Numbered from the stretch's first letter, positions 53,563 through 62,498 are shown. The stretch: DNA of 64,000 nt from an uncultured Prevotella sp. (GCA_900554695.1 USHV01000001.1:1-64000), one strand, 5' to 3'. The notes: a model not told the origin generated them from the sequence alone. Program-made: numbers and translations.

Positions 53563-54234
53563 ATGAACGACATATACAAATATTTGTTGGAGGATCTGCG
53601 AATCGCCATAACCGATGACCATGACCTCGTGCTCGAAGGGTTTAAAAGCTTTCTCGAGAAAAAGAACATCAGACATGTCGAGACATTCACCACCGCACAA
53701 CAGCTCATCAACACGCTGACATCACGCGATTTTGACATTTATATCATCGACATCGGAATGCCCGACATCGACGGATTCACGCTCATAGACATTGTGAGAG
53801 AGCATAAGCCCGACGCAAAGATAATTGTCAACACCATACATCAGGAGGTGTGGATAATAAGGCGCATGCTCGATAAGAAAGTGAACGCGATACTGAGCAA
53901 ATCGACCGACTTCTCAAAGATAACCGAAGCCATCGAGGCTGTGATAAACGGGAAACAATATTTCTGCCCTGAAGTGAGGAAAAAACTTAACCGTCACCGG
54001 CTTACTCTCGACCATCCGTCGGAGCGGGAGATTGAGGTGCTGAGGGCGATGGCGCGCGGATGGACGTCGAAAGAAATAGCCGCTCATCTCTTCATATCGG
54101 AAAACACTGTGGAGACACACCGCAAGAAACTGTTCCTGAAACTCAACGCGCGCAACATAGCCGACCTGATTGTGAAGGCGATAGCGCGCGGATATATCAA
54201 CGCCTCAGAATTCGACAAAAACCCGGAAGCCTGA
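53563..54234 (+). CDS. NarL/FixJ-family response regulator
   Basis: A 223-residue regulator. The start at 53563 is chosen because the upstream 13 codons lie in a non-coding-like spacer. The REC domain (residues ~8-125) has DDHDLVLEG, the phospho-Asp in YIIDIGMPDIDG and KSTD. The C-terminal LuxR-type helix-turn-helix has LDHPSEREIEVLRAMARGWT, then AAHLFISENTVETHRKKLFL. Cognate to the preceding histidine kinase by adjacency. Targets unknown; no obvious symmetrical operator stands out nearby. Confidence 0.93.
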   Translation: MNDIYKYLLEDLRIAITDDHDLVLEGFKSFLEKKNIRHVETFTTAQQLINTLTSRDFDIYIIDIGMPDIDGFTLIDIVREHKPDAKIIVNTIHQEVWIIRRMLDKKVNAILSKSTDFSKITEAIEAVINGKQYFCPEVRKKLNRHRLTLDHPSEREIEVLRAMARGWTSKEIAAHLFISENTVETHRKKLFLKLNARNIADLIVKAIARGYINASEFDKNPEA

Positions 54235-54324
54235 AAAAACCGACTACTAAACTAAAAAACCGTAATAGAAAAACAACAAAGAAACGTATTATAACACATC
54301 GCACCGCGGCACAGAGTGCCACGG

Positions 54325-55143
54325 TCAGATGACGTCAAGATACTTCTCTAGAGGTATGCCGCGGTTCTTATCCTCGTTGTCCTTGTTAAGGTCGATGAGC
54401 GTGTAAACGGCATCCATAGCCTTGCGGGTGCTCGGTTTCAGCATCTCGCCGTCGAGAAGATGGCCTATGAGCACGGCGGAGAATATGTCGCCCGTACCGG
54501 GGAAGTGGACGGGAATCTCCGTGTATGGTAGCGAGAAATAGCTGCCGTCAAGATGATTGTAGCCCACCACCGACGTCTGACCGTCAACAGGGATGCTCGT
54601 TATGAGCGCCGACTTGGTGCCGAGAGCAAGTAGTCCGTCGATGAGACGGCGGGCTTCGTCGTGAGTCACGCCGTCGGCGTTGTAGTCCATGCCCGTGAGA
54701 TAGCACGCCTCGGTGTGGTTTGGGAACACCAGATGAGCCACGCTCACCATCTCGCGCATGCTCTTTATGGCCTCGTCGGTCACTCCGTTGTATAGCTTTC
54801 CCTCGTCACCCATTATCGGATCGACGAATATCACCGTGCCGGCCTCCGCCTGTTCACGACAGTAGGCGGATATTATCTTGGCCTGAGCCTCCGAAGCCAT
54901 GAAGCCCGTAGAGATGGCATCGAACGTGAAACCCAGCTCGCGCCACACGGGAAACACACCTTTTATATACTCTGTTGTCTCAAGAATGTTGAACTTGCCG
55001 TAGTCGAGCGTGTTCGAAACGAGCGCCGTCGGCAGATTGTATGTGGGATGACCCATGTACGAAAGGATGGGAAGCATGGCGGCAGTAGCCACCTTGCCAT
55101 ATCCGGCCATATCGTTTATAAGCAATATCTGTTTCTTTTTCAT
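54325..55143 (-). CDS. pdxK: Pyridoxal/pyridoxamine kinase (ribokinase fold)
   Basis: A 272-residue ribokinase-family kinase of the PdxK/PdxY class. Features are an N-terminal INDMAGYGKVATAAMLPILS, NTLDYGKFNI, VFVDPIMGDEGKLYNG, FPNHTEACYLTGMDY and the anion-hole/catalytic motif FPGTGDIFSAVLIGHLLDG. It phosphorylates pyridoxal, pyridoxamine or pyridoxine with ATP for PLP salvage. Opposite strand to the two-component system. The symbol follows the function; it could equally be called pdxY. Confidence 0.88.
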   Translation of the reverse strand: MKKKQILLINDMAGYGKVATAAMLPILSYMGHPTYNLPTALVSNTLDYGKFNILETTEYIKGVFPVWRELGFTFDAISTGFMASEAQAKIISAYCREQAEAGTVIFVDPIMGDEGKLYNGVTDEAIKSMREMVSVAHLVFPNHTEACYLTGMDYNADGVTHDEARRLIDGLLALGTKSALITSIPVDGQTSVVGYNHLDGSYFSLPYTEIPVHFPGTGDIFSAVLIGHLLDGEMLKPSTRKAMDAVYTLIDLNKDNEDKNRGIPLEKYLDVI

Positions 55144-55255
55144 CTTATTCGTGTTTCGTCTGCAAACTTACCAAAAATCGTTGAAATAAGCGAATATTTA
55201 TGCCTCTGCGTAAACATTGTGCGTGAACGGCGGCGCTGATATTGCCAGAAACATC

Positions 55256-55365
55256 ATCAAAAATAAAAAGAAACTGCATCAATATTAAAAATAAACATTA
55301 TCAATCTTAAAAAGAAACTACATCAACCATAAAAAGAAATAACATCAATCATAAAAAAACGGACA
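55256..55365. repeat. AT-rich tandem array, 22-bp period, 5 units
   Basis: Units start at 55256, 55278, 55300, 55322 and 55344. Each is 22 bp and begins ATCAA or ATCAAYNWT, then A-rich AAAAAGAAA, then a variable end. The preceding 22 bases (55234-55255) share AGAAAC-TC in register. The stretch from 55366 to 55540 has no gene; it contains repeated TGCATATT words. Confidence 0.85.
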
Positions 55366-55544
55366 GACAAAAGCATCATAAACGTCACGCGACAACATTC
55401 CAGCCGAGCCACGAATATGCATATTCTTGCATATTTAAGCGTCATTTCTGCATATTTATACAGTTTTAGTGCCTTTTTAAAAGAATTTTTGCAAGTTTAT
55501 GCAGAAAATCATATTGCGGAATGTATTTTCTGCTTTAAAATAAT

Positions 55545-55552
55545 TAACTTTG
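55545..55552 (+). promoter_or_regulatory. -7 box of the CoA-transferase gene
   Basis: TAACTTTG, 32 bp before the start codon; a -33 box is not obvious. Confidence 0.5.
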
Positions 55553-55583
55553 CTATCCGAATAATTCAGACAAACATAAAGAA

Positions 55584-57086
55584 ATGGCATATACACGCAT
55601 AACGGCTGCCGAAGGCGCAGCGATGATAAAGGACGGAGACAACATCGGATTCAGCGGATTCACTCCAAGCGGAGTTCCTAAAGCCGTGACACGAGAACTG
55701 ACGAAGCGGGCTTTGAGCGAGCATGAGGCCAGACGTCCGTTCGCCGTGGGAGTAATCACGGGCGCATCGTCGTGCCAGAGCCTCGAGGGCGACCTCGCAG
55801 CGGCACACGCAATAAAGTTCCGCGCACCGTTCTCAACCAACGCCGACTTCCGCAACCACACCAACCTGGGCGAGATAGACTATGAGGACATGCACCTTGG
55901 ACACATGGCCGAGCGTCTGCGCCGAGGCTTCTACGGCGACATGGACTGGGCCATCATCGAGGTGTCTGCCATAGAGGACGACGGCGACAAGTGCCGTGTG
56001 TATCTCACTTCGGCCGACGGCATCGTGCCGACCATAGCGCGTATAGCCAAGAAAGTGATTCTGGAGCTCAACACATTCCACAATCCCAACGCGCGCTATC
56101 TACACGACGAGTATGAGTGTCTGGAATATCCTTACCGCCAACCCATACCTCTAACAAGCGTGGGACAGCGCATCGGCACACAATATCTGGAAATAGACCC
56201 GAAGAAGATTGCGGGTGTCGTGGAGTGCTGCATACCTGAGGAGGCGCGCACATTCAAGCCCTCGACTCCCGATACCGACATGATAGGCCGCCACGTAGTG
56301 GATTTCTTCCTGAGCGACATGCGCGCCGGACGCATTCCCAAGTGCATGTTCCCCATACAGAGCGGTGTGGGCGTGACCGGCAACGCCGTGATGGAAGCCA
56401 TCGGACGGTGCGACGACATGCCCGTGGTAGAGGTGTTCAGCGAGGTGGTGCAGGACGCGATAGTAGACCTGATGCTCAAGGGCCGCATATCGCAGGCATC
56501 GGTTGCGGCAATGACAGTGTCGAACGAGTGTCTGAAAAAAGTGTACGACAACATGGACTTCTTCCGCAGCCGTCTCACGTTGCGCCCGAGCGAGCTGTCC
56601 AACTCGGCAGAGCTAATCCACCGTTTCGGAGTGATTGCCATGAACACGGCGCTCGAATGCGACATCTACGGCAACGAGAACTCGAGCCACGTATGCGGCT
56701 CGCGACTGATGAACGGCATAGGCGGATCGTGCGACTACGAGCGCAACGGCTCCATAAGCATATTCTACACGCCCTCAATAGCCAAGGGAGGAAAAATAAG
56801 TTCAATCGTTCCCATGTGCAGCCACATAGACTCCACGGAGCACGATGTGGATGTGATAATAACCGAACAGGGCATAGCCGACCTCAGAGGAAAGGGCCCT
56901 GTACGCCGCGCCGAGGAGATAATAAACAACTGCGCGCATCCCGACTACCGTCCGTTGCTGCGCGAATATCAGCGCATAGCCACCAAAGGCCATTGCCCGG
57001 GATCGCTGCGTGCGGCCTTCGCCTTCCACGACACACTGATGCGTAAGGGCGACATGAGGCTCACAGACTTCGCCGAATATCTGTAA
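55584..57086 (+). CDS. Succinate/acetyl-CoA-transferase (Cat1/AarC family)
   Basis: A 500-residue family-I CoA-transferase. N-terminal features are GDNIGFSGFTPSGVPKAVTR and the acetyl-CoA hydrolase/transferase fold. The catalytic-glutamate region reads VEVFSEVVQDAIVDLMLKG (~residue 290), and the C-terminal part has NGIGGSCDYERNGSISIFYT, GGKISSIVPMCSHID and TEQGIADLRGK. Enzymes of this type transfer CoA between acetyl-CoA and succinate (or propionate) in fermenting Bacteroidales. It is preceded by the AT-rich array and followed by a terminator. Confidence 0.9.
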   Translation: MAYTRITAAEGAAMIKDGDNIGFSGFTPSGVPKAVTRELTKRALSEHEARRPFAVGVITGASSCQSLEGDLAAAHAIKFRAPFSTNADFRNHTNLGEIDYEDMHLGHMAERLRRGFYGDMDWAIIEVSAIEDDGDKCRVYLTSADGIVPTIARIAKKVILELNTFHNPNARYLHDEYECLEYPYRQPIPLTSVGQRIGTQYLEIDPKKIAGVVECCIPEEARTFKPSTPDTDMIGRHVVDFFLSDMRAGRIPKCMFPIQSGVGVTGNAVMEAIGRCDDMPVVEVFSEVVQDAIVDLMLKGRISQASVAAMTVSNECLKKVYDNMDFFRSRLTLRPSELSNSAELIHRFGVIAMNTALECDIYGNENSSHVCGSRLMNGIGGSCDYERNGSISIFYTPSIAKGGKISSIVPMCSHIDSTEHDVDVIITEQGIADLRGKGPVRRAEEIINNCAHPDYRPLLREYQRIATKGHCPGSLRAAFAFHDTLMRKGDMRLTDFAEYL

Positions 57087-57152
57087 ACAGGAGTCCGGTC
57101 ACAGGCCGTAAACCAACAGACCGCGACCTGAAGAAAGCATAGAAAAATAACG

Positions 57153-57205
57153 AAACCGTGCCACACGAGTGTCTCAGACGACACGACAGTGTAGCACGGT
57201 TTTTA
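57153..57205 (+). terminator. Terminator of the CoA-transferase gene
   Basis: AAACCGTGCCACAC (57153-57166) pairs with GTGTAGCACGGTTT (57189-57202) with one mismatch, and Ts follow. Confidence 0.85.
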
Positions 57206-57233
57206 TTATTGTATTGCAAGATGTGATTTCATG

Positions 57234-58280
57234 TCAATACTCAGCAGGACACTGAGGCAGGGCAGCTATGAGTTCGTCAACGTCGCTCTCGCGTGTTGCC
57301 CATGAGGTGACGAAGCGGACAGGAGTCTCACGCTCACGACGCGGGCCCCAGAGCTCGAACGATGCCACGCGCATCAGGCTGTCGATGACGCTGTTTGGCA
57401 GGATGAAGAACTGCTGGTTGGTGGGCGAATCTATGAACAGACGGTAGCCGTGATCGATGAATGCCTTGCGTATCTTGGCAGCCATGACGCATGCGTTGCG
57501 AGAGATATCCACATAGAGATTGTCTGTGAAGAGTGTCTCGAACTGCACACCCAGCAGACGTCCCTTGGCAAGAAGCGCTCCGTGCTGCTTCACTATTGAG
57601 AAGAAATGAGGCAGAAGCTCGGGACGCGACGTCACGACAGCCTCGCCGAAAAGCGCGCCTACCTTTGTTCCACCGATATAGAAAACGTCGCACAGACGTG
57701 CCACATCGGGCAGAGTGACATCCGATGCGCCCGAAGCCAGAGCATAACCCAGACGTGCGCCGTCCATGTAGAGCGGCAGGTCAGCCTCACGGCATATCTT
57801 GCTCAGAGCGGTAAGCTCGTCGAGCGTGTAGAGCGTTCCGAACTCCGTAGGATGAGATATGTAAACCATTCCCGGAGCGACGACATGCTCGTACATCTCG
57901 TCCGAATAGTAGTCAGCAACATATTTACGCACATCCTCGGCACTTATCTTGCCGTCGTGCTGCGGCAGAGTGAGCACCTTGTGTCCCCACACCTCTATAG
58001 CACCGGCCTCGTGCGAGCAGATGTGTGCCGTCTCGGCAGCCAACACACCTTCGTGATGAGACAACAGCGTGTCGATAACCGTAGAGTTTGTCTGCGTGCC
58101 ACCGACAAGAAAATGCACCTTACCGTTCGTCAGTCCGCAGGCATCAAGAATGAGCCGCTCGGCACGATGGCAATATTCGTCGAGCCCGTAACCCGGCGTC
58201 TGTTCAAGATTTGTTTCCGCAAGACGGCGTATCAGCTCAGGATGCGCCCCTTCCATGTAGTCACTGTCAAAATGCAACAT
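57234..58280 (-). CDS. ltaE: Low-specificity L-threonine aldolase
   Basis: A 348-residue PLP enzyme of the beta-eliminating lyase/threonine aldolase family. Visible are GLDEYCHRAERLILDACG, the ETAHICSHEAGAIEVWGHK segment that stacks and binds PLP, MDGARLGYALASGASD and the Schiff-base lysine in YIGGTKVGALFGEAVV. It cleaves L-threonine or L-allo-threonine to glycine and acetaldehyde. Convergent with the CoA-transferase. The neighbouring pyridoxal kinase (54325) is a PLP-supply gene, but distance and orientation do not imply linkage. Confidence 0.9.
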   Translation of the reverse strand: MLHFDSDYMEGAHPELIRRLAETNLEQTPGYGLDEYCHRAERLILDACGLTNGKVHFLVGGTQTNSTVIDTLLSHHEGVLAAETAHICSHEAGAIEVWGHKVLTLPQHDGKISAEDVRKYVADYYSDEMYEHVVAPGMVYISHPTEFGTLYTLDELTALSKICREADLPLYMDGARLGYALASGASDVTLPDVARLCDVFYIGGTKVGALFGEAVVTSRPELLPHFFSIVKQHGALLAKGRLLGVQFETLFTDNLYVDISRNACVMAAKIRKAFIDHGYRLFIDSPTNQQFFILPNSVIDSLMRVASFELWGPRRERETPVRFVTSWATRESDVDELIAALPQCPAEY

Positions 58281-58768
58281 ATATATTTCTTTTTACCAAA
58301 TATTTTTATTCCAGTCTCTTTTCCGCTCAAAAACAATCGCATATAAAACGGCATATGTCGTAACGGCAATCAGTACGGATTCAGAAAAGCGACACAAAGG
58401 TAAGCATTTATTTGCAAAAAGTTACTTCCTGTCTAATGTTTTCATTATTTAAATATTAAAAAGAAGCAATAAAAGCAGATATTCAGACAATTTATCTATT
58501 ATATTATGATTTTTATTATCTCTATTATGACATTAAGTATAATATCTCACGACATTTTCAAGAATAATTATACATTACCAACCATACACATCATGACACC
58601 GAAAAAAGATAATAAACGCGGAACTGTAAGCACGACATTCCATCCACTCACATACTGTCTTACCATCAAATATTATCCTGTATGTGAACATACATCTGAC
58701 TGAATATATAATAAATGCGGCGATCAAACATTGATATACATTGTTCTCTGCTGCTGAAATGAGAACAA
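58281..58768. other. AT-rich intergenic stretch
   Basis: I see no gene here; short frames exist but have no family features. It leads into the dispersed element that starts near 58769. Confidence 0.5.
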
Positions 58769-59208
58769 TATGCGCGACTTTCAAATTGTAAGCGGTTTTT
58801 GATTTTCAGGTCGAAGTTTCCCACTCTACCCCGAAAAATAAGCGCGTATTTGCGGACTGGCTCTTCTTCGGGCGCAAATACGCAAAATACAAGAGGTTAT
58901 TATAAGATACTGAATATCAATGATTTATATTTAAGGGGTATTTTTCCGCTTTGCAAAAAGCACCATTTCGGCTTGCGAAATAGCCCATATTGGATGCTAA
59001 AATAGGCCATATTGCACTCTGAAATGGGCTTTTTCGTACTGCGAAATGGGCAATATCGGAACACGGAACTGACTTTTTCGGACTATGTTATGGGGTATAT
59101 CAGAAGGCGGTTCGGACCTGAACGGGCCATCTCATGCCGCGTTTAACATTCATTCACACCTCTTTTGCAAAAATATTTTGTCAAAATAAAGTCAAGAAAA
59201 ATTGTAAG
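58769..59208 (+). repeat. Dispersed ~440-bp element, copy D
   Basis: Inverted copy of 27104-27544. It carries the hairpin GCGTATTTGCG (58844-58854) and CGCAAATACGC (58873-58883) with 18-nt loop, then the 22-bp array (58955-59057), then GTTATGGGGTATATC and GTCAAGAAAAATTGTAAG at the end. A 68-codon frame (58799-59005, TTG start) is preserved between copies. Confidence 0.8.
58955..59057 (+). repeat. 22-bp-period near-palindrome array D (5 units)
   Basis: Units start at 58955, 58977, 58999, 59021 and 59043 (for example GAAATAGCCCATATT, AAAATAGGCCATATT, GAAATGGGCAATATC), with 7-nt spacers GGCTTGC, GGATGCT, GCACTCT, GTACTGC. A sixth, degenerate unit (GGAACTGACTTTTTC, 59065) keeps the period. Confidence 0.9.
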
Positions 59209-59584
59209 CACGTCTTTAAGTTTTTCACTGAATACGACGGAATCAGGAGGAGAAAAAACGCGGGAAGCATTTGTCCGAAGGGCCGGAAGCATGCTTAATC
59301 CGTCGATTTACAACGCTTACAACACGCGGCATCGGGTGTCATCACATTACATCGGATAGGTATTCCCGGCCACCGGGAAACAGTATGGAAACGGCTTCAT
59401 GCTCTTCCGGAAAAGGTTGGTCATGCCTTTGCTGGATATGCAAGGCATACCGCACAGGTTGTCAGTAAGAAATCGTACCCGCTACGCATGCAGTATCCTC
59501 GGAATACAGTCTGATTTATTACAACATGCAATGCAATTAAATATATAATGACTATATTTGCGGTGACTTATAACACGAATAAAC
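59209..59584. other. Intergenic stretch before the Ere-like gene
   Basis: No gene I can support. A hairpin TTCCCGG-3 nt-CCGGGAA lies near 59363-59379. TATATTTG at 59553-59560 is a -7 box 25 bp before the next start. Confidence 0.45.
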
Positions 59585-60733
59585 ATGAGACGCATTACGA
59601 TTAAACAATGTCTTGTTATGTTACTTTTTATATTCTCAAGTAACATTTCCACAGCTCAAGATTGTCTTGATACTGAATCTTATTATCAATACATTAAAAA
59701 TAACGGACGACCGCATCTGGAATATGTACTTGATAAAATACGTTCACATTCAGTCGTTGCGATAGGAGAAGATCATTGGATAGATGCACATCCTCAATTC
59801 TTATGCGATCTGATAACCGCTTCGGCACAGGATTCAACGGCTAATATTGATGCGTTAGCAGTTGAGTTTGGCTCCGAAAGGTATCAGTATCTCGCAGACA
59901 GTCTGATAAAATCCCCGGTTTACAGAGAAGACTTGGTCTTTAAGATACTGCAATATACACCTGATGATTTGGGTAATCCATATAAAGAATATGCAGATGT
60001 TTTCAAAACCGTATGGGAAAACAATCAAAAGAAACCTGTAAGTCTCCGGACACGCATCCTTTTGTTGGATCCGGCGTATGTACAAGATTATTTTGATGGC
60101 AAGAAATTTGTATATACTGGTTCACGGGATGACAATATGTTTAATATCATCAGAAACCAGATCGTCAAACGCTCGCACATAGTATTTTATGCAGGGGCAT
60201 CACATACCTTGGCTCGCATAAATGGTATTCGTCAAGGGGATTACTACTATAATTGGCCTTCAGCCGGCTTCTTACTCAAAAGCTGTTATCCTCAGGATGT
60301 ATTCATAATCAATCTATGGGGCGGCCAGATGGGAAGCAAAGGCTATATAGAGAACAGTAAAACGCGGTGGAATCTGATAGCCGGCGGTGTGATAGATAAA
60401 GCGTTTCAGAAATATGGCAATAAACCTGTAGGATTTGATTTAAAAGATGATTTCCCTCTGTTAAGAACGGAAACATATTTCGCCAACCCCACGACAAAGA
60501 TGTCAAGTTATGGCGAGAAAGGTTCGCCGTACACAAAAGAACAAAAGCTTAGTGATATATGCGATGGTATTGTATTTGTCAAACCTGTATCTGAATTTAA
60601 TGGAATACACCTTATCAATATCTATGATGAGAAATTTATAGAGAAGGCAAACAAACGTACTAAAGGCTCTTGTAAGACAGCTGAAGATATTCTGAAGACT
60701 GTAAAGGAATGGCATCCTATCATGCAATTTTAA
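59585..60733 (+). CDS. Secreted Ere/ChaN-like (erythromycin esterase fold) protein
   Basis: A 382-residue protein with a signal peptide (LVMLLFIFSSNISTAQ). Residues ~40-130 contain SHSVVAIGEDHWIDAHPQFL and IDALAVEFGSERYQ, the Glu/His-bearing strands of the erythromycin-esterase/ChaN/TIKI superfamily; FYAGASHTLARING follows (~210). Members act as esterases or haem-binding proteins; no claim to macrolide resistance is justified. AT-rich composition compared with the core genes, and IS debris on both sides, suggest horizontal origin. Confidence 0.65.
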   Translation: MRRITIKQCLVMLLFIFSSNISTAQDCLDTESYYQYIKNNGRPHLEYVLDKIRSHSVVAIGEDHWIDAHPQFLCDLITASAQDSTANIDALAVEFGSERYQYLADSLIKSPVYREDLVFKILQYTPDDLGNPYKEYADVFKTVWENNQKKPVSLRTRILLLDPAYVQDYFDGKKFVYTGSRDDNMFNIIRNQIVKRSHIVFYAGASHTLARINGIRQGDYYYNWPSAGFLLKSCYPQDVFIINLWGGQMGSKGYIENSKTRWNLIAGGVIDKAFQKYGNKPVGFDLKDDFPLLRTETYFANPTTKMSSYGEKGSPYTKEQKLSDICDGIVFVKPVSEFNGIHLINIYDEKFIEKANKRTKGSCKTAEDILKTVKEWHPIMQF

Positions 60734-60750
60734 TGATAATAAAAATAAAA

Positions 60751-60789
60751 GACCCCCGAAAATCAGATAAAACTTTCGGGGTTCTTTTT
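60751..60789 (+). terminator. Terminator of the Ere-like gene
   Basis: GACCCCCGAAA (60751-60761) and TTTCGGGGTTC (60774-60784) with one mismatch, followed by TTTTT. Confidence 0.85.
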
Positions 60790-60821
60790 AATGGGCAACG
60801 GATAGGTGGCAATTTTTCGGT

Positions 60822-60970
60822 TCATCCGACACTTTGAGTGATATGACAATCATAAAAAGCAAACAGCCTTAGCTCAAAATATCGTTCATCTCTGAATCCA
60901 TACGCAGTTCTCTTCAATACCGATACAGTCCACACCATCCAGTGACGGAGGGGTTCACTCCAAATTTCGG
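60822..60970 (-). pseudogene. C-terminal transposase remnant (possibly ISL3/IS204-type)
   Basis: On the minus strand the frame ending at the TGA 60822-60824 reads WMVWTVSVLKRTAYGFRD, then ERYFELRLFAFYDCHITQSV-G-stop. The KRTAYGFRD-x-RYF pattern is like the C-termini of ISL3/IS204-type transposases; I am not sure which family. Only the last ~50 codons remain, with no terminal repeats identifiable. Confidence 0.5.
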
Positions 60971-61007
60971 AAGAGCACCAAAAAATATCAATAGGATTAT
61001 AATATGT

Positions 61008-61817
61008 TTAATTATGTTCTATATAACTTGTATTCTCAAGACAATAGATTGCCTCCCCTCTATCTCCATTTTCCAAATCAGTTAATTCAATCTTAAATAT
61101 TTTATAGGGCAGTGTTGTCGTTTTTTTAGGTTCACTTACTGTTATATAGTAAGCTATTCCGTATTCAGTTTCTTTATAATATTCTTTTATTTGCTGTTTC
61201 ATCAAAACATCCACGCTTTTTCCATCAATCCATACTTTTATGCCTACCTTATCAATCGTTGGAGCTATGTTATCACATTTGGCCGTATCAGCAGATGACT
61301 TTTGAGTAATATTTGACAAATCCTCTTTATGTTGAGCGTTTTGTATGCCTTTATTTGTAAGAAATCTTGTTAAGCTCATAGGACGGACATAGATCTGATA
61401 GGCTGGTACAGCTCCGGGGATTTGAAAAACGTGCATTCCGTATGCTTCCATTCGGTTATATTGTATATTTAAAGTTGTATCTCTGTCTGCAATAAAATTC
61501 CAACCCCAAAACTCCAGTCTCAGATTCTCATTATTTGTTCCCACTTTCATTGTATGAGGATAGGTATCCATATCTATAGCACCCATGTTGCTATATTTGC
61601 CTTTTGGTATATTTATTTGATATTCCCCTTTTTCGTCAGTTTTAGTCTCAAAGAGAACATCAAAATTTGAATTTTGGAACATGACAGAACAATTATCAAT
61701 AGGATTACCGTTATAGTCAGAAACTTTTCCTGTTATTGTTACCAGGTCTTTTTGCTTTTGTGCACTAATTGTTGAATTTAAACAAAAAAGCAGAAGTAAA
61801 ATACTTAATAATTTCAT
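61008..61817 (-). CDS. Secreted protein with carboxypeptidase-regulatory-like domain
   Basis: A 269-residue protein with a signal peptide (LSILLLLFCLNSTISAQ). Residues ~25-115 form a CarboxypepD_reg-like Ig-fold domain (VTITGKVSDYNGNPIDNCSV, TKTDEKGEYQINIPKGKYS). The rest (YQIYVRPMSLTRFL, YYKETEYGIAYYITVSEPKK) is unassigned. The IS982 relic begins 15 bp upstream of the start, so its native promoter is lost and transcription would have to come from the IS end or not at all. AT-rich. Confidence 0.75.
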   Translation of the reverse strand: MKLLSILLLLFCLNSTISAQKQKDLVTITGKVSDYNGNPIDNCSVMFQNSNFDVLFETKTDEKGEYQINIPKGKYSNMGAIDMDTYPHTMKVGTNNENLRLEFWGWNFIADRDTTLNIQYNRMEAYGMHVFQIPGAVPAYQIYVRPMSLTRFLTNKGIQNAQHKEDLSNITQKSSADTAKCDNIAPTIDKVGIKVWIDGKSVDVLMKQQIKEYYKETEYGIAYYITVSEPKKTTTLPYKIFKIELTDLENGDRGEAIYCLENTSYIEHN

Positions 61818-61831
61818 TGCGTTTATTATTT

Positions 61832-62456
61832 TAACGTGAGTTCGATGAACTGTAAGTGTTTGTAAATCTGGTGATTAGCGAAAATTGTTGTAACTTTATA
61901 GTGCTGAATTACAAACAATAATCGCTATGATCACCAAAAGCAAAGTTATAGAATTATTTTGTATGGCAGATGATTTAGCTTCGCTGATTTTCAATTTTGC
62001 AAGTTTTTTTGATGCAATGATGTCAAAATATACGCTAAAACCTGGTATGTAAAAACCAGAGAATACATATCCATAGGACGTTCAAAGGAATAGCACAAAG
62101 AGGAAAATGCTCAATGGGCTGGTTCTTCGGATTCAGACTTCATCTGATATGCAACGAACGCGGAGAACTCATGAATTTTATGATTACCCCGGGTGATATG
62201 GATGACCGTAAAACCATTGAATACAAAGCCTTTGTGGAAATTATCTATGGAAAGATTGTCGGCGATAAGGGATACTTTACCTCGCTCCGCGAACAGTGAC
62301 CTTCGGTTCTGGTCACAGGAGTTTTGATAATTTTATCGTCAACCTGTTGGGTGCGATTGCTGCATATTGTTGATTTCCGAAGAAGCCGTGTATCAATGTT
62401 ACAAGAACTTTTGACACCACAGCTCGCTTTGTTTTGAATTCGTCGGACTCACATTA
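61832..62456 (+). mobile_element. Degenerate IS982-family element with both ends
   Basis: Left terminus TAACGTGAGTTCGATGAACT at 61832 and right terminus (ATTCGTCGGACTCACATTA) at 62438-62456. The transposase start at 61928 (MITKSKVIELFCMADD) soon stops after KYTLKPGM. A later fragment, 62114-62299, reads GWFFGFRLHLICNERGELMN and DDRKTIEYKAFVEIIYGKIV, the IS982 catalytic region. The C-terminal codons near 62400 are frameshifted. At ~625 bp it is shortened compared with a full IS982 (~1 kb); non-autonomous. Confidence 0.82.
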
Positions 62457-62498
62457 TATTATTATTCCTAAATTCATAAGAAATCGGGTGGAATTCGC

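Noticed and set aside
58506..58703. Small open frame in the AT-rich stretch before copy D
   Set aside because: No homologous features, no promoter, composition like intergenic DNA.
59585..60733. Macrolide-resistance esterase
   Set aside because: The fold resembles Ere/ChaN, but the protein is exported and lacks the full Ere signature, so resistance cannot be claimed.
60940..60970. tRNA-like GGTTC sequence near 60955
   Set aside because: No cloverleaf can be drawn around it; the region reads as a transposase remnant.
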